Counted from the first letter of the stretch, positions 17,524 through 27,135 are shown. The stretch is DNA of 48,987 bases from an uncultured Saprospiraceae bacterium (GCA_937924805.1 CALDTZ010000109.1:1-48987); one strand, 5' to 3'. Notes: a model not told the origin generated them from the letters alone. Numbers and translations: made by a program.

Positions 17524-17916
17524 ATGGAAGCGGTAGCAAAATTGAAAAATGTCCCGATGTCAGCCAGAAAAATGCGTCTGGTAGTTGATACAGTTCGAGG
17601 TAAGTCAGTTGAAGATGCTTTAAATATTTTAAAGTTTACAAAAAAGGAAGCTGGTGAATGGATTGAAAAGTTAGTCATCTCTGCGATTTCAAACTGGGAG
17701 AATAAATTAGACATGGCGTATAGTGCAGATGATCATGATCTTTTTGTAAAAACAGCATTTGTAGATAGTGGTTCATCATTAAAAAGATTCAGGCCGGCAC
17801 CTCATGGTAGAGCACATAGAATCAGAAAGAGAATGAATCATGTTACTCTTGTAGTCGAAAATAGAGCAGAAGTGGCTGAGGATAAGAATACGGAATCTAA
17901 TAATTCAGAAGATTAA
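17524..17916 (+). CDS. rplV: 50S ribosomal protein L22
   Basis: 130 residues. L22 reaches into the exit tunnel with a long beta hairpin. Here that is [20 protein letters not shown] plus the conserved [11 protein letters not shown]. The N-terminal [21 protein letters not shown] is typical. About 15 acidic and polar residues (from EVAEDKN to the end) extend past the E. coli C terminus. rpsC starts 11 bases later. Confidence 0.97.
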   Translation: MEAVAKLKNVPMSARKMRLVVDTVRGKSVEDALNILKFTKKEAGEWIEKLVISAISNWENKLDMAYSADDHDLFVKTAFVDSGSSLKRFRPAPHGRAHRIRKRMNHVTLVVENRAEVAEDKNTESNNSED

Positions 17917-17927
17917 ACGATAAACTA

Positions 17928-18674
17928 ATGGGTCAAAAAACAAATCCAATAGGAAATAGATTAGGCATCATTCGCGGTTGGGATTCTAGCTGGTATGTTT
18001 CAAAAGGGTATGGAGATAATGTTGTAGAGGATGAAAAAATCCGGAACTATATTGCAGCCAGAGTCAATAAAGGTGGAATTGCAAGAGTGGTTATAGAAAG
18101 AACCTTAAAGCGAATCACTGTAACGGTGCACACATCTAGACCAGGTATTATTATTGGTAAAGGTGGGTCAGAAGTTGATCGAATTAGAGAAGAGTTGAAA
18201 AAACTTACAGGAAAAGATATTCAAATTAATATCATTGAAATCAGAAAGCCTGAACTTGACGCAAATATTGTTGGGGAGTCAATCGCTAAACAAATTGAGT
18301 CAAGAATGAATTACCGAAGAGCGATTAAAATGGCTATTCAGTCTACGATGAGAGCAGGTGCTGAAGGTATCAAAGTTCGAATTAGTGGCAGATTAAACGG
18401 GGCAGAGATGGCAAGATCTGAAGAGTATAAAGATGGAAGAACTCCATTACATACATTCAGAGCTGATATCGACTATGCACTTAAAGAAGCCTTAACTGTT
18501 TACGGTAAGATTGGAGTGAAAGTTTGGATATGTAAAGGTGAAGTTTTAGGTAAGCGAGATTTATCTCCTAATGTTGGAATGAATTCTAAGCAAACAGGTG
18601 ATAATAGAGGCGGAAAACGAGGTGGAAGAGGAAATCAGCAGAGAGGAAATCAACAAAGAGGTAGAAGAAACTAA
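17928..18674 (+). CDS. rpsC: 30S ribosomal protein S3
   Basis: 248 residues. S3 lies at the mRNA entry tunnel and helps unwind mRNA. The KH domain carries [18 protein letters not shown] (about 76-93), and the C-terminal domain has [20 protein letters not shown]. After the conserved [10 protein letters not shown] the protein continues with a Gly/Arg/Gln-rich tail of about 35 residues, with GGKRGGRG and two RGNQQ units. This RGG-like end is longer than in many homologs. There is a 66-bp gap before rplP. Confidence 0.97.
   Translation: MGQKTNPIGNRLGIIRGWDSSWYVSKGYGDNVVEDEKIRNYIAARVNKGGIARVVIERTLKRITVTVHTSRPGIIIGKGGSEVDRIREELKKLTGKDIQINIIEIRKPELDANIVGESIAKQIESRMNYRRAIKMAIQSTMRAGAEGIKVRISGRLNGAEMARSEEYKDGRTPLHTFRADIDYALKEALTVYGKIGVKVWICKGEVLGKRDLSPNVGMNSKQTGDNRGGKRGGRGNQQRGNQQRGRRN
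18627..18656 (+). repeat. Two 15-bp tandem units in the rpsC tail
   Basis: Units at 18627-18641 and 18642-18656 differ only at two third-codon positions, and both encode RGNQQ. The pattern suggests recent duplication in the disordered tail of S3. Confidence 0.75.
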
Positions 18675-18697
18675 TAATAAGGAAGGAATTTTTAAAA

Positions 18698-18705
18698 TAC
18701 CTTTG
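18698..18705 (+). promoter_or_regulatory. Possible weak internal -7 box before rplP
   Basis: TACCTTTG matches TAnnTTTG in the 66-bp rpsC-rplP gap and is followed by a run of eight T (18711-18718). No -33 TTG is found at the right distance, so an internal promoter is only a possibility. Confidence 0.25.
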
Positions 18706-18740
18706 GAATCTTTTTTTTAAAGCGTTCAACATAATTAAAA

Positions 18741-19160
18741 ATGTTACAACCGAAAAGAACGAAATATAGGAAACAACAGAAAGGAAGAAATCGTGGATTG
18801 GCTCATAGAGGTAGTACCATTTCTTTCGGGTCATTTGGACTTAAATCCATGGATCACGGCAGACTTACAAATAGAACTATCGAGGCAGCAAGGATTGCAA
18901 TGACAAGATATATGAAGAGAGAGGGGAAAGTGTGGATTAGAGTTTTTCCTGACAAGCCTGTAACCAAAAAGCCTTTAGAGGTAAGGATGGGAAAAGGTAA
19001 AGGGGCAGTTGACCATTGGGTTGCTGTTATCCAACCAGGAACCATTATGTTCGAATTGGACGGAGTACCAAGAGATGTTGCTTTTGAAGCGTTAAGACTA
19101 GCAGCTCAAAAACTACCAGTATTGACGAAAACCGTAGTTCGTAGAGATTACGTAGATTAA
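18741..19160 (+). CDS. rplP: 50S ribosomal protein L16
   Basis: 139 residues. L16 helps position A-site tRNA near the peptidyl-transferase centre. The motifs are [39 protein letters not shown] and [20 protein letters not shown], and the glycine/lysine loop [17 protein letters not shown] is conserved. Length is normal. rpmC follows after 21 bases. Confidence 0.98.
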   Translation: MLQPKRTKYRKQQKGRNRGLAHRGSTISFGSFGLKSMDHGRLTNRTIEAARIAMTRYMKREGKVWIRVFPDKPVTKKPLEVRMGKGKGAVDHWVAVIQPGTIMFELDGVPRDVAFEALRLAAQKLPVLTKTVVRRDYVD

Positions 19161-19181
19161 TAAAAAGAAACTTTTAGCAAG

Positions 19182-19439
19182 ATGGCTAGTAAAAAATTTT
19201 TAGAGTTACAAGATTTCAGCAACGAAGAGTTAGCGAATGAGTTGAAAGAAACAATGGCTCAATATAGAAAAATGAAGTTTGAGCACGCATTAAAAGGGCT
19301 TGAAAATCCACTTACAATTAGAGAAGTGAGAAGAGACATTGCGCGGATGAAAACAGAAGTTGGAAATAGATCTTTAGCAGCATTAAGTGCTGAACAACTA
19401 GCTAATAGAACAAAAATTAGAAATAGAAGACGTAAATAA
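19182..19439 (+). CDS. rpmC: 50S ribosomal protein L29
   Basis: 85 residues, about 20 longer than E. coli L29. L29 is a small two-helix protein near the tunnel exit. The core [20 protein letters not shown] and the second helix [13 protein letters not shown] are typical. The extra C-terminal [20 protein letters not shown] forms a basic extension. One base separates its stop from the rpsQ start. Confidence 0.95.
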   Translation: MASKKFLELQDFSNEELANELKETMAQYRKMKFEHALKGLENPLTIREVRRDIARMKTEVGNRSLAALSAEQLANRTKIRNRRRK

Positions 19440-19440
19440 T

Positions 19441-19698
19441 ATGGAGCCACAAACTTTAAAGAAGCAACGAGTAGGGGTTGTTACAAGTAATAAAATGGAT
19501 AAATCCATTACTGTTTTGATTGAAAGAAGAATCAAGCACCCTATTTACGGTAAATTCGTAAAGAAATCAAAAAAGTTTCTTGCGCATGATGAGAAGAATG
19601 AGTGTAATGAGGGAGATACGGTTAAAATTACAGAATCAAGACCATTGAGTAAGAGAAAAAGATGGGATTTGGTAGAAATATTAGAAAGAGCTAAATAA
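19441..19698 (+). CDS. rpsQ: 30S ribosomal protein S17
   Basis: 85 residues. S17 is a primary 16S-binding OB-fold protein. The sequence [39 protein letters not shown] and the block [20 protein letters not shown] cover the full domain. It starts one base after the rpmC stop, suggesting translational coupling. Confidence 0.97.
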   Translation: MEPQTLKKQRVGVVTSNKMDKSITVLIERRIKHPIYGKFVKKSKKFLAHDEKNECNEGDTVKITESRPLSKRKRWDLVEILERAK

Positions 19699-19707
19699 TA
19701 ATAAGCT

Positions 19708-20073
19708 ATGATACAACAAGAAAGTAGATTAAAAGTAGCCGACAATAGTGGGGCGAAGGAAGTACTATGTATCAGGGTACTTGGAGGATCTGGTAGAAGG
19801 TATGCCTCTATCGGTGATATGATTGTATGTAGTGTAAAATCTTCTTCTCCAGGTGGAGTGAAAAAAGGAACGGTTTCTAGAGCAGTCGTAGTTAGAACAA
19901 AAAAGGAAATAAGAAGACCTGATGGGTCTTATATCCGATTTGATGATAATGCTGTGGTATTGTTAACAGCAGCTGACGAGCCAAGAGGAACACGTATTTT
20001 TGGACCTGTTGCTAGAGAGTTAAGAGACAAAGAATTTATGCGTATTGTATCATTAGCACCAGAAGTATTATAA
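19708..20073 (+). CDS. rplN: 50S ribosomal protein L14
   Basis: 121 residues. L14 is at the subunit interface, contacts L19 and is the target of the silencing factor Rsf[21 protein letters not shown] and [20 protein letters not shown] are the family signatures, and the protein ends [14 protein letters not shown]. rplX follows after 3 bases. Confidence 0.98.
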   Translation: MIQQESRLKVADNSGAKEVLCIRVLGGSGRRYASIGDMIVCSVKSSSPGGVKKGTVSRAVVVRTKKEIRRPDGSYIRFDDNAVVLLTAADEPRGTRIFGPVARELRDKEFMRIVSLAPEVL

Positions 20074-20076
20074 GTT

Positions 20077-20385
20077 ATGAAGATTCACATTAAGAAAGGA
20101 GACAAAGTAAAAGTTCTTTCTGGTTCATCAAGAGGACAGGAAGGCGAAGTACTTAAAGTACTAACTAAAAAATATAGAGCGATTATTGAAGGTGTTAATA
20201 TGAAGAAAAAGCATACTAAACCTACAAATGATAATCCGGGAGGTATCAATGATATCGCTGCTTCTATACACATTTCAAATATCGCACTTGTTGATCCTAA
20301 ATCAGGAAAAGCGACTCGTATAGGAAGAAGAGTTGAAGATGGAAAGTTAGTACGTTATTCTAAAAAATCAGGAGAAAAAGTATAG
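20077..20385 (+). CDS. rplX: 50S ribosomal protein L24
   Basis: 102 residues. L24 is an assembly initiator of the 50S subunit. The KOW motif is [20 protein letters not shown], and the typical NMKKKHTKP and [20 protein letters not shown] follow. Gaps to rplN and rplE are 3 and 2 bases. Confidence 0.97.
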   Translation: MKIHIKKGDKVKVLSGSSRGQEGEVLKVLTKKYRAIIEGVNMKKKHTKPTNDNPGGINDIAASIHISNIALVDPKSGKATRIGRRVEDGKLVRYSKKSGEKV

Positions 20386-20387
20386 TA

Positions 20388-20945
20388 ATGAGTTATTCAC
20401 CAACATTAAGAAAGTTTTACACGGATGAAGTGGTTCCAAAAATGATGGAAAAGTTTCAATACAGTTCCATTATGCAGGTTCCGAGACTAACGAAAATTTG
20501 CTTAAACCAAGGTTTAGGTGGTGCTACACAGGATAAGAAGTTAGTTGATCATGCTCTACAAGAGCTTAGTTTAATTACAGGTCAAAAAGCAGTACCTACA
20601 GCAGCAAAGAAATCTGTATCGAACTTTAAGTTGAGAGAGGGGATGACAATTGGTGCTCGAGTAACTTTACGTAAAAATAGAATGTATGAATTTCTTGAAA
20701 GATTTGTACATGTAACATTACCAAGGGTAAGAGATTTTAGAGGTATAAATGACAAGAGTTTTGATGGAAGAGGAAACTATTCGATTGGAATTAAAGAACA
20801 AATTATATTTCCAGAGATTAATCTTGATAAGGTAAATAAGATAACGGGTATGGATATTAGTTTTGTAACAACGGCTAAAACAGATGTTGAAGCTCTTGAG
20901 TTACTTAAACTTTTAGGATTGCCTTTTAAAAATCAACGAAATTAA
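20388..20945 (+). CDS. rplE: 50S ribosomal protein L5
   Basis: 185 residues. L5 is part of the central protuberance and binds 5S rRNA and the P-site tRNA. Conserved parts are [39 protein letters not shown] and [20 protein letters not shown], then [15 protein letters not shown] and the C-terminal [12 protein letters not shown]. rpsN starts 5 bases later. Confidence 0.98.
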   Translation: MSYSPTLRKFYTDEVVPKMMEKFQYSSIMQVPRLTKICLNQGLGGATQDKKLVDHALQELSLITGQKAVPTAAKKSVSNFKLREGMTIGARVTLRKNRMYEFLERFVHVTLPRVRDFRGINDKSFDGRGNYSIGIKEQIIFPEINLDKVNKITGMDISFVTTAKTDVEALELLKLLGLPFKNQRN

Positions 20946-20950
20946 TACCA

Positions 20951-21220
20951 ATGGCTAGAAAATCACTTATAGCAAGAGAAGCAAAAAGAGAAAGATTAGT
21001 TGCTAAATATGCTGATCTTAGAAAGCAACTTAAAGCTGAGGGACGATGGGACGAATTAGATAAATTACCTAAAAATTCGTCGAGTGTAAGGTTACATAAT
21101 AGATGTAAACTTACTGGAAGACCGAAAGGATACATGAGAAAGTTCGGAATAAACAGAGTAACTTTTAGAAAAATGGCTTTAGAAGGGAAGATTCCTGGTG
21201 TAACAAAAGCAAGTTGGTAA
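20951..21220 (+). CDS. rpsN: 30S ribosomal protein S14 (cysteine-poor form)
   Basis: 89 residues. S14 is a late 30S head protein. This is the long form without the zinc ribbon: instead of two CxxC pairs it has a single Cys in [19 protein letters not shown]. The N-terminal [20 protein letters not shown] and the end [11 protein letters not shown] are those of the zinc-free group. A zinc-free S14 spares zinc. L36 in this cluster is also of a reduced-cysteine form. Confidence 0.97.
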   Translation: MARKSLIAREAKRERLVAKYADLRKQLKAEGRWDELDKLPKNSSSVRLHNRCKLTGRPKGYMRKFGINRVTFRKMALEGKIPGVTKASW

Positions 21221-21239
21221 TTAATAAATAAAAGAAGCA

Positions 21240-21644
21240 ATGGCAGTAACAGATCCAATAGCAGATTACCTTACGAGAATTCGTAATGCACAATTAGCAA
21301 GGCACAGAGTAGTTGAAATACCTTCATCAAATATGAAGAAGAGTATTACGGAGATACTTTATGATCAAGGATTTATTCATAAGTATAAATTCGAACCTTC
21401 TGAAGGCAAGAGTGGTGTTATTAAAATAGCATTAAAATACTTGAAAGATTCAGAAAAACCTTTGATAAGAAGTTTGCAAAGAATTAGTAAACCTGGATTG
21501 AGAAAGTATTCAAGTAGTAATGATATACCTAGAGTGATTAATGGTTTAGGTATTGTCATAGTATCTACTTCTCATGGTCTTATGACAGATAAGGAAGCTA
21601 AAAAGAAAAATTTAGGCGGAGAGTTAGTTTGTTCCGTTTACTAA
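21240..21644 (+). CDS. rpsH: 30S ribosomal protein S8
   Basis: 134 residues. S8 is a central-domain assembly protein of the 30S subunit and the spc-operon repressor in E. coli. It starts with [18 protein letters not shown] and ends [20 protein letters not shown] then GGELVCSVY, the family's C-terminal signature. It is 19 bases after rpsN and 21 before rplF. Confidence 0.98.
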   Translation: MAVTDPIADYLTRIRNAQLARHRVVEIPSSNMKKSITEILYDQGFIHKYKFEPSEGKSGVIKIALKYLKDSEKPLIRSLQRISKPGLRKYSSSNDIPRVINGLGIVIVSTSHGLMTDKEAKKKNLGGELVCSVY

Positions 21645-21665
21645 TAAAGAATTAAAAGTAATAGA

Positions 21666-22220
21666 ATGTCTAGAATAGGAAAATCACCCATAGAAATTTT
21701 GTCTGGTGTATCTATTGATGTTTCACAAGGTAACATGGTAACCGTAAAAGGACCTAAAGGTGAATTAAAGCAACAAGTAGATCCAGATTTGATGTTAGAA
21801 ATTGAAGATGGTATTTTAACGGTAAAAAGGCCAACTGAACAAAAACGTCATAAATCATTGCATGGTTTAACACGGTCTTTGTTAAACAATATGGTGATTG
21901 GTGTTTCAGAAGGATATACTATTGAGCTAGAATTGATTGGTGTAGGTTACAGAGTAGCAAATACAGGTAATTTACTTGAACTTAGTTTAGGTTATTCCCA
22001 CCCAATATATTTTGCGATACCGGAGGAAGTTAAAGTAACCGCAGCAATGGAGAAAGGATCACCTCCTTCTATAAAATTAGAAAGCCATGACAAACAATTA
22101 GTAGGTCAGATTGCTACTAAAATTAGAGCTTTCAGAAGTCCAGAACCTTATAAAGGTAAAGGTATTAAGTATAAAGGTGAAATTCTTAGAAGAAAAGCAG
22201 GTAAGACTGCAGCTAAATAA
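21666..22220 (+). CDS. rplF: 50S ribosomal protein L6
   Basis: 184 residues. L6 lies near the factor-binding site, with two related domains. Domain 1 starts MSRIGKSPIEILSGVSIDVS and has VKGPKGELKQQV. Domain 2 contains ELIGVGYRVANTGNLLELSL, and the signature PEPYKGKGIKYKGEILRRKAG closes the protein. rplR follows 19 bases later. Confidence 0.98.
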   Translation: MSRIGKSPIEILSGVSIDVSQGNMVTVKGPKGELKQQVDPDLMLEIEDGILTVKRPTEQKRHKSLHGLTRSLLNNMVIGVSEGYTIELELIGVGYRVANTGNLLELSLGYSHPIYFAIPEEVKVTAAMEKGSPPSIKLESHDKQLVGQIATKIRAFRSPEPYKGKGIKYKGEILRRKAGKTAAK

Positions 22221-22239
22221 TCGTTAGAGTTATTATAAT

Positions 22240-22578
22240 ATGAATAGCAAATTAACAAAACGTAGAAAAGTACAATTTAGAATCAGAAAATCTTTAAAAG
22301 GTACTGGATCAAAGCCTAGATTGGCTGTGTTTAAAAGTAATAAAGGTATATATTGTCAACTAATCGATGATGTAGCTGGAGTAACTATAGCAAATGCAAA
22401 CTCAAAAGGAATCACAGGTACCAAAATTGAAGTAGCAGCTGAAGTAGGGAAGAAAATTGGTGCAGCAGCAAAATCTGCAAATATTGATTCTATAGTTTTT
22501 GATAGAAGTGGATATGTTTATCACGGAAGAATCAAATCTTTGGCTGATGGAGCTAGAGAAGCAGGTTTAAATTTTTAA
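22240..22578 (+). CDS. rplR: 50S ribosomal protein L18
   Basis: 112 residues. L18 binds 5S rRNA and joins it to the 50S subunit. The motifs are [39 protein letters not shown] and [20 protein letters not shown], then EAGLNF at the end. Length is normal. Confidence 0.97.
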   Translation: MNSKLTKRRKVQFRIRKSLKGTGSKPRLAVFKSNKGIYCQLIDDVAGVTIANANSKGITGTKIEVAAEVGKKIGAAAKSANIDSIVFDRSGYVYHGRIKSLADGAREAGLNF

Positions 22579-22600
22579 ATTAAGGGAATTCAATAGTATT

Positions 22601-23113
22601 ATGGCTAAGAATATGATAAAACCAGGTGACGTTTCTGATATAAAAGAAAAGTTAGTTAAATTAAACCGGGTAGCAAAAGTTACAAAAGGTGGTAGAACAT
22701 TTAGTTTTTCTGCACTTGTTGTTGTTGGAGATGGAAAAGGGTTAGTTGGACATGGATTAGGTAAAGCTAGAGATGTGTCAGAGTCTATTAAAAAGGCAGT
22801 AGATGATGCTAAAAAAAGTTTAGTTAAAATTCCTTTGATTAATGGTACAATACCGCATGAAGGTAAAGGCAAGTACGGAGCAGGGAAAGTAATATTACGA
22901 CCAGCATCTGATGGTACAGGAGTTATAGCCGGTGGTGCTATGAGAGCAGTATTGGAAATTGCAGGTGTTCAAAACGTATTAGCAAAATCCCAAGGATCAC
23001 CCAACCCTCACAATGTAGTGAAAGCTACCATCGATGCATTGACAAAGATGAGAAGTCCGGATCAAATAGCTCGAGAAAGAGGAATCAATATGAAAAAATT
23101 ATTCGAAGGCTAA
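22601..23113 (+). CDS. rpsE: 30S ribosomal protein S5
   Basis: 170 residues. S5 contributes to decoding accuracy at the mRNA entry. [20 protein letters not shown] and [20 protein letters not shown] form the N-terminal double-stranded-RNA-like domain. The C-terminal domain carries [19 protein letters not shown] and [18 protein letters not shown]. It is followed by rpmD after 11 bases. Confidence 0.98.
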   Translation: MAKNMIKPGDVSDIKEKLVKLNRVAKVTKGGRTFSFSALVVVGDGKGLVGHGLGKARDVSESIKKAVDDAKKSLVKIPLINGTIPHEGKGKYGAGKVILRPASDGTGVIAGGAMRAVLEIAGVQNVLAKSQGSPNPHNVVKATIDALTKMRSPDQIARERGINMKKLFEG

Positions 23114-23124
23114 AACAGATAAAT

Positions 23125-23304
23125 ATGAAAAAGTTGAAGTTGACTTTAGTCAAAAGTGTTATAGATAGATCTAAACGACAGAAAGAAACTGTAAAAGCGT
23201 TAGGTCTTCGAAAAATGCATCATACAATAGTAAAGGATGTAAGTCCTCAAGTACAAGGTATGATCAATAAAGTAAGTCATTTATTGCAAATAGAAGAAGC
23301 ATAA
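23125..23304 (+). CDS. rpmD: 50S ribosomal protein L30
   Basis: 59 residues, from ATG 23125 to TAA 23302-23304, in the expected slot between rpsE and rplO. The translation begins MKKLKLTLVKSVIDRSKRQK and continues ETVKALGLRKMHHTIVKDVS, which is the classic L30 pattern (K-x-T-x-x-x-S, then L-G-L-R-K). A single compact alpha/beta domain fills it. It is easy to miss because of its length. Confidence 0.96.
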   Translation: MKKLKLTLVKSVIDRSKRQKETVKALGLRKMHHTIVKDVSPQVQGMINKVSHLLQIEEA

Positions 23305-23320
23305 TTTCAAAGTTACAACC

Positions 23321-23767
23321 ATGGAATTGTATAGTTTAAGACCAGCAAAAGGGTCAGTAAAAAAGAAAAAGAGAATAGCACGAGGTCAAGGATCTGGTAG
23401 AGGTGGAACTTCTACAAGAGGTCACAATGGTGCTAAATCTAGATCTGGATGGAGTAAGAAAGAAAACTTTGAAGGTGGACAGGTGCCGCTTCAAATGAGA
23501 TTACCTAAGAGAGGTTTCAAAAATCCTAATAGAGTTGTCTATGTGGCGATGAATGTTGCAAATTTACAAGCAGTATCTGAAAAACATAACATCAATGACA
23601 TTAGTGTTGAGAAATTATATGAATTAGGTTACATTAAGAAAAATGATAAAGTGAAAGTTTTGGGTAATGGTGAATTATCTGCATCTTTAACTTTAACTGT
23701 CCATGCTGTGTCTGCCAAAGCTCAAGAATTAGTTGAGTCTAAAGGTGGATCAGTTAATTTATTATAA
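23321..23767 (+). CDS. rplO: 50S ribosomal protein L15
   Basis: 148 residues. L15 is a 50S assembly protein with a long basic N-terminal extension rich in glycine: RIARGQGSGRGGTSTRGHNG and KSRSGWSKKENFEGGQ. PLQMRLPKRGFKN and the C-terminal LTVHAVSAKAQELVESKGGS complete the family pattern. secY starts 9 bases after the stop, as in most bacteria. Confidence 0.98.
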   Translation: MELYSLRPAKGSVKKKKRIARGQGSGRGGTSTRGHNGAKSRSGWSKKENFEGGQVPLQMRLPKRGFKNPNRVVYVAMNVANLQAVSEKHNINDISVEKLYELGYIKKNDKVKVLGNGELSASLTLTVHAVSAKAQELVESKGGSVNLL

Positions 23768-23776
23768 TTTGAACGA

Positions 23777-25141
23777 ATGAAGAATTTTATAGAGACACTT
23801 CAGAATATTTGGAAGATTAAGGAACTAAGAAATAGAATCCTATTTACATTATTATTGTTAGGTGTCTATAGATTAGGTTCGTTCATTGTTTTACCAGGTG
23901 TAAATCCTGCTGCATTAGAAGCAGCTACGGCAAATCAATCAGGAACTGATATCCTTGGGTTACTTAATGCTTTTACAGGTGGTGCATTTAATAATGCAGC
24001 AATATTTGCATTAGGGATTATGCCATACATTACAGCATCTATTATCATTCAATTGCTAGGGTTTGGAGTACCTTACTTTCAGAGGCTACAACAAAAAGAA
24101 GGTGAGTCTGGACGTAAGAAAATAAGTCAAATAACAAGATTACTAACAGTATTTATTACATTGGTTCAAGGTGGAGGATATCTAACATATATCAAATCTC
24201 AACCTGGAGCGGTATATGCTGGTGTAAACGATTTTGTATTTTGGTTTAGTGGGATTATCATCTTAGCAACAGGAACTATTTTTGCAATGTGGTTAGGTGA
24301 AAAAATTACTGATAAAGGAATTGGAAATGGTATTTCTATATTAATTATGATCGGTATTATTGCTACTTTACCACGAGCATTTTTCTCGGAATTAATAACT
24401 CAAGTAAATAGTAATCTTTTCGTTTTTATTCTTGAAATGATTGTCTTTTTCTTAATTGTTCTGGCCACTATATTGGTAATTCAAGGTGTTCGAAGGATTC
24501 CGATTCAGTTTGCAAAAAGAATGGTAGGTAGACAATCAGGAAGTGTTCCTGTAGCTGGAGCGAGAGATTTTATTCCATTGAAAGTTAATGCAGCTGGAGT
24601 AATGCCAATCATATTTGCTCAAGCAATTATGTTTTTACCCATTACAATTGCAGGATGGGCAAGTGGAAGTGGTGGTGTAACGAGCGACTTTATGCTAAGT
24701 CTTTCAGATTGGAAGTCTGTTCCATATAATATTATCTTTTTCATATTGGTTGTTGTATTTACTTATGTGTATACTGCATTGCTAGTAAATCCGCAACAAT
24801 ATGCTGAATATTTAAAAAGGCAAAATGCATTTATTCCAGGAATTAAGCCAGGAAAACAAACGCAAGATTTTATTGATACAATAACAACTAGGGTAACTTT
24901 ACCAGGATCTATATTTTTAGGTATTATTTCAATCTTCCCAGCTTTTGTTGGAGCTTTTGGAGTAAATGATGCATTTGCCATTTTCTTTGGAGGTACTTCA
25001 TTGTTAATACTAGTAGCCGTTGTATTGGATACACTAGATCAAATTAATTCATACCTACTAATGAGAAAGTATGATGGTTTAGTGAAATCAGGTAAAATCA
25101 AAGGAAAAAGTGGAATGCAGCCGATCGGGGCGGGCATGTAA
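23777..25141 (+). CDS. secY: Preprotein translocase subunit SecY
   Basis: 454 residues. This is the protein-conducting channel of the inner membrane, with ten predicted helices. It starts FIETLQNIWKIKELRNRILF and carries the SecY signatures IMPYITASIIIQLL (helix 2) and GIGNGISILIMIGI (helix 4). The cytosolic loop IPIQFAKRMVGRQSG and the helix 7 region PLKVNAAGVMPIIFAQAIM follow. It ends with basic IKGKSGMQPIGAGM. Genes for adk or a dedicated SecE/SecG are not next to it. map begins 16 bases later. Confidence 0.98.
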   Translation: MKNFIETLQNIWKIKELRNRILFTLLLLGVYRLGSFIVLPGVNPAALEAATANQSGTDILGLLNAFTGGAFNNAAIFALGIMPYITASIIIQLLGFGVPYFQRLQQKEGESGRKKISQITRLLTVFITLVQGGGYLTYIKSQPGAVYAGVNDFVFWFSGIIILATGTIFAMWLGEKITDKGIGNGISILIMIGIIATLPRAFFSELITQVNSNLFVFILEMIVFFLIVLATILVIQGVRRIPIQFAKRMVGRQSGSVPVAGARDFIPLKVNAAGVMPIIFAQAIMFLPITIAGWASGSGGVTSDFMLSLSDWKSVPYNIIFFILVVVFTYVYTALLVNPQQYAEYLKRQNAFIPGIKPGKQTQDFIDTITTRVTLPGSIFLGIISIFPAFVGAFGVNDAFAIFFGGTSLLILVAVVLDTLDQINSYLLMRKYDGLVKSGKIKGKSGMQPIGAGM

Positions 25142-25157
25142 GCGAATCAAGTCAATT

Positions 25158-25967
25158 ATGATTTATTACAAATCTGACGAAGAAATTGAGTTAATCCAGC
25201 AGAGTTGTTTACTAGTTAGTAAAACTTTAGCGTATGTTGGCTCCATATTAAGACCAGGTTTAACAGGACATTTCATAGATACTAAGGCTGAAGAATTTAT
25301 ACGTGATCATGGGGCCATTCCAGGTTTCAAAGATTATGGTGGATTTCCTGCTACCTTATGTATATCACCGAATGAAGCAATCGTTCATGGTATACCGAGT
25401 GATGTAGAGTTTAAGGACAATGATATTCTTAGTATTGATTGTGGCGTGTATTGGAATGATTTCTATGGCGATTCAGCTTTTACATTTGCTTTTCCAAATG
25501 TGGAAGAAGAAATTATGAATTTATTGGACGCTACAAATATTTCTCTATATAAAGGAATTGAAAAAGTAGAAGTAGACAATAGGATAGGAGATGTGAGTCA
25601 TGCTATCCAGTATTACATTGAAAAAGAAAAAAAATATTCGATTGTAAGGGAATTAGTAGGTCATGGGATTGGCAGAAATTTACATGAAGCACCAGAAGTT
25701 CCAAATTTTGGACGGCGAGGAAGTGGCCCTAAAATGAAAAAAGGACTCGTGATTGCAATCGAACCTATGGTTAATTTGGGTAGAAAAAATGTTAAGCAAT
25801 CAAAAGATGGTTGGACCATTGTGACAAGAGATGGAAAGCCTTCTGCTCACTTTGAACACACAGTTGGCATTACGTCCGAAGGGACAAAAATCCTTTCAGA
25901 CCACTCACTTGTTGAAAAAGAAATAAAAAACAACAGTGAAATCAAGAATTTTACAATAAAAAGTTAG
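25158..25967 (+). CDS. map: Methionine aminopeptidase, type I
   Basis: 269 residues. It removes the initiator methionine from nascent proteins. The five metal ligands are visible: Asp in SIDCGVYWNDFYGDSAF (two Asp), His in VGHGIGRNLHEAPEVPNF, Glu in IAIEPMVNLG and Glu in FEHTVGITSEG. The His in NEAIVHGIPSD is the usual substrate-contact residue. A longer frame starts at 25110 inside secY. ATG 25158 (MIYYKSDEEIELIQQS) matches the family start and follows the secY stop. Confidence 0.96.
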   Translation: MIYYKSDEEIELIQQSCLLVSKTLAYVGSILRPGLTGHFIDTKAEEFIRDHGAIPGFKDYGGFPATLCISPNEAIVHGIPSDVEFKDNDILSIDCGVYWNDFYGDSAFTFAFPNVEEEIMNLLDATNISLYKGIEKVEVDNRIGDVSHAIQYYIEKEKKYSIVRELVGHGIGRNLHEAPEVPNFGRRGSGPKMKKGLVIAIEPMVNLGRKNVKQSKDGWTIVTRDGKPSAHFEHTVGITSEGTKILSDHSLVEKEIKNNSEIKNFTIKS

Positions 25968-25990
25968 ATATTTGCACTCCAATTTAGAAA

Positions 25991-26209
25991 ATGGCGAAAC
26001 AAGAACTTATCAAATTGGACGGTACTATAGAGGAAGCATTATCAAACGCTATGTTTAGAGTACGTCTGGAAAACGAACACATGATCGTTGCTACCATATC
26101 AGGTAAAATGAGAATGCATTACATTCGTATACTTCCAGGAGATAAAGTGGCAGTTGAAATGTCACCTTACGATTTAACAAGAGGAAGAATAACTTATAGA
26201 TATAAATAA
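25991..26209 (+). CDS. infA: Translation initiation factor IF-1
   Basis: 72 residues, a single OB fold that binds the 30S A site during initiation. The sequence [40 protein letters not shown] and [18 protein letters not shown] covers the whole family. rpmJ starts one base after the stop, so the two are likely translated together. Confidence 0.98.
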   Translation: MAKQELIKLDGTIEEALSNAMFRVRLENEHMIVATISGKMRMHYIRILPGDKVAVEMSPYDLTRGRITYRYK

Positions 26210-26210
26210 G

Positions 26211-26327
26211 ATGAAAGTTAAAGCATCAATTAAAAAAAGATCTACGGATTGCAAGGTGGTTAGACGTAAAGGTAAACTTTATGTGATTAACAAAAAGAAT
26301 CCAAGATTTAAACAAAGACAAGGATAA
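26211..26327 (+). CDS. rpmJ: 50S ribosomal protein L36 (cysteine-depleted form)
   Basis: 38 residues, from ATG 26211 to TAA 26325-26327, in the usual infA-rpmJ-rpsM order. It starts [20 protein letters not shown] and ends [10 protein letters not shown], the L36 hallmark. Of the zinc ligands found in E. coli L36 (C11, C14, C27, H33) only one Cys remains, at position 14, and the others are Ser, Asn and Arg-type residues. It should not bind zinc in the classic way. This type is, to my knowledge, common in Bacteroidota. Confidence 0.95.
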   Translation: MKVKASIKKRSTDCKVVRRKGKLYVINKKNPRFKQRQG

Positions 26328-26330
26328 CAC

Positions 26331-26708
26331 ATGGCAAGATTATCAGGTGTAGATTTACCGAAAAACAAAAGAGGCATTATTGCTCTTACGTATATTTATG
26401 GCATTGGGCGTAGTCGTTCTGCTGTAATCCTAAATGATTTAGGTATTGAAGAAAATACCAAAGTTAAAGATTGGACGGATGATGAAATCAAACAATTAGC
26501 ATTGACGCTTCAAAATGATTATACTCTTGAGGGAGAATTGCGTAGTGAAGTTCAACTTAACATTAAGCGATTAATGGATATTGCTAGTTACAGAGGTCTT
26601 AGGCACAGAAAAGGGCTTCCTGTTAGAGGACAGCGTACAAAGACAAATGCTAGGACAAGAAAAGGTAAGGTTAAAACAGTTGCTAACAAGAAGAAAGCAA
26701 CTAAATAA
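26331..26708 (+). CDS. rpsM: 30S ribosomal protein S13
   Basis: 125 residues. S13 sits at the top of the 30S head and bridges to the 50S subunit and P-site t[42 protein letters not shown] and [20 protein letters not shown] plus NARTRKG are the family motifs. The C terminus is lysine-rich. It starts 3 bases after rpmJ. Confidence 0.98.
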   Translation: MARLSGVDLPKNKRGIIALTYIYGIGRSRSAVILNDLGIEENTKVKDWTDDEIKQLALTLQNDYTLEGELRSEVQLNIKRLMDIASYRGLRHRKGLPVRGQRTKTNARTRKGKVKTVANKKKATK

Positions 26709-26722
26709 TAAATAGGTCTACT

Positions 26723-27112
26723 ATGGCAAAAGCACAGAAGAAATCTAAAAAAAGAAAGGTAGTTGTTGAACCAGAAGGTCTGGTTTACATAAAAGCTAGC
26801 TTTAATAACATCATTATATCTCTAACCAATAAGCAAGGTCAAGTAATTTCTTGGGCTTCAGCAGGAAAAGCAGGGTTCAGAGGTTCTAAGAAAAATACTC
26901 CTTATGCAGCCCAAATTGCAGCTGCAGATGCAGGTCAAGTAGCACACGATGCTGGTATGAGATATGCAGAAGTATATGTTAAAGGTCCGGGAGCAGGTCG
27001 AGAGGCTGCAATTAGAGCATTAGACGGTATCGGAATTAAAGTAACAAGAATAAAAGATGTTACTCCAGTACCCCATAATGGATGTAGACCACCAAAGAAA
27101 CGAAGAGTTTAA
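26723..27112 (+). CDS. rpsK: 30S ribosomal protein S11
   Basis: 129 residues. S11 lies in the 30S platform near the mRNA exit. It has a basic N terminus ([14 protein letters not shown]) and [20 protein letters not shown]. The signature [18 protein letters not shown] and the C-terminal [18 protein letters not shown] are conserved. It lies 14 bases after rpsM and 23 before rpsD. Confidence 0.98.
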   Translation: MAKAQKKSKKRKVVVEPEGLVYIKASFNNIIISLTNKQGQVISWASAGKAGFRGSKKNTPYAAQIAAADAGQVAHDAGMRYAEVYVKGPGAGREAAIRALDGIGIKVTRIKDVTPVPHNGCRPPKKRRV

Positions 27113-27135
27113 TCAAGTAAAATTATTAGTTAGTA

